This document shows, piece after piece, positions 63,522-64,000 of a DNA stretch of 64,000 nucleotides. Position 1 is the first letter of the stretch, and each line of letters opens with the position of its first letter. This DNA is from Clavelina lepadiformis (Eukaryota; Chordata; Ascidiacea; Aplousobranchia; Clavelinidae): NCBI RefSeq assembly GCF_947623445.1, contig NC_135247.1:2730501-2794500 (forward strand), in the 5' to 3' direction. The position numbers were made by a program, and so were the translations under genes. Under the pieces are notes generated by a model. That model was not told the origin of the DNA. It ran no database searches and saw only the letters and a list, made by a program, of their open reading frames with translations.

Positions 63522-64000
63522 CAGCCGGCACGTTGCAAGCTTGGCATCTGGCGATTCCCTAGCAATCGTTCACTTTATGTTTCTTTGAGAAGGTTTGGTA
63601 TTTTGGGTATTTCGCAATAGCAATCACAATAAAAACAAGTCATATTGCAGTGAACGGATGTTTTGAAGCTGCCTCTGCGTTCTATACTTAGTATCTGGTA
63701 TTTATCACATTGTTACGTCGGTCTACGTTGGAAGTTTTTAGGCTGATTCATTTCTTCATACCGATAGGCGGAAACGACCCAACTCTATTCTTATTTTGAT
63801 CGATTAAAACAACCTACGAAACAAGCTATGGTGAGTTTTCCTTATGTTATGGCGTTCTGCAAATAACATGCGTCCAGTTTGTGTGCAATAATGGATGTCG
63901 TATTGCTACTATTATACCTATAAAGCCGTGATAATACTTACAGATTGTACCTGCGTACAGTAAACACCATTTTCATTAAGCTAACCCTGCCATTCTTGGC
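63522..64000. repeat. Direct duplication, unit 2 (cut by window end)
   Basis: Begins GCCGGCACGTTGCAAGCTTG, matching GCCGGCACGTTTCAAGCTTG at 62350. Its possible exon copy is disabled (ACG for ATG, one-base deletion). Confidence 0.93.

Noticed and set aside
1..64000. Search for CRISPR arrays, prokaryotic operons and tRNA/rRNA genes
   Set aside because: No regularly spaced repeats, no ribosome-binding-site-led operons and no tRNA cloverleaf or rRNA signature were noticed. Gene structure is eukaryotic throughout.

Overview
The window is eukaryotic nuclear DNA. It is AT-rich, and genes are split into many short exons with GT-AG introns of mostly 100-600 bases. Gene content (KIF9-type kinesin, LMO7/LIMCH1-type PDZ protein, EAG-type potassium channel, group IV cytosolic phospholipase A2) points to an invertebrate animal. 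A tunicate (ascidian) is my best guess from gene compactness and gene style, but this is inference and the species is not identified. Exon models were built by hand from splice signals, codon phase and family conservation. For every complete model the summed coding length is a multiple of three.

Layout. (1) 1-4788, minus: KIF9-like kinesin, motor and start of the tail, running off the left edge. (2) 8368-23263, minus: LMO7/LIMCH1-like protein of about 1018 residues with a PDZ domain, but no CH or LIM domain found. Its first intron holds a decayed LINE reverse transcriptase between ~120-bp inverted repeats. (3) 25823-26153: a 331-bp hAT-type MITE with a perfect 8-bp target duplication. (4) 27198-34935, plus: EAG (KCNH)-type channel of about 1016 residues, apparently without a PAS domain, with a very long pore turret and a variant selectivity filter. 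(5) 36109-41249, 45975-51193 and 57140-62053, all minus: three tandem cPLA2 genes (A, B, C), each with C2 domain and patatin-like catalytic core. A and B look intact; C has lost part of the interdomain linker/lid region.

The spacers of the cPLA2 array carry mobile DNA. A hAT element at 42.0-42.4 kb is nested in an older dispersed repeat whose other copy at 15.6 kb is uninterrupted. A ~2.0-kb element at 53137-55137 has inverted ends and carries a frameshifted THAP zinc finger on one strand and a 200-residue C2H2 finger gene on the other. It sits in one copy of a duplicated non-coding block, and the second copy at 56.3-57.06 kb preserves the empty site. At the right end a ~0.5-kb block with a possible plus-strand first exon is duplicated 1.17 kb apart.

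The genes do not form one pathway. KIF9 suggests ciliary motility, the LMO7-like protein cell junctions or actin, the channel membrane excitability, and the cPLA2 array arachidonate-type lipid signalling.
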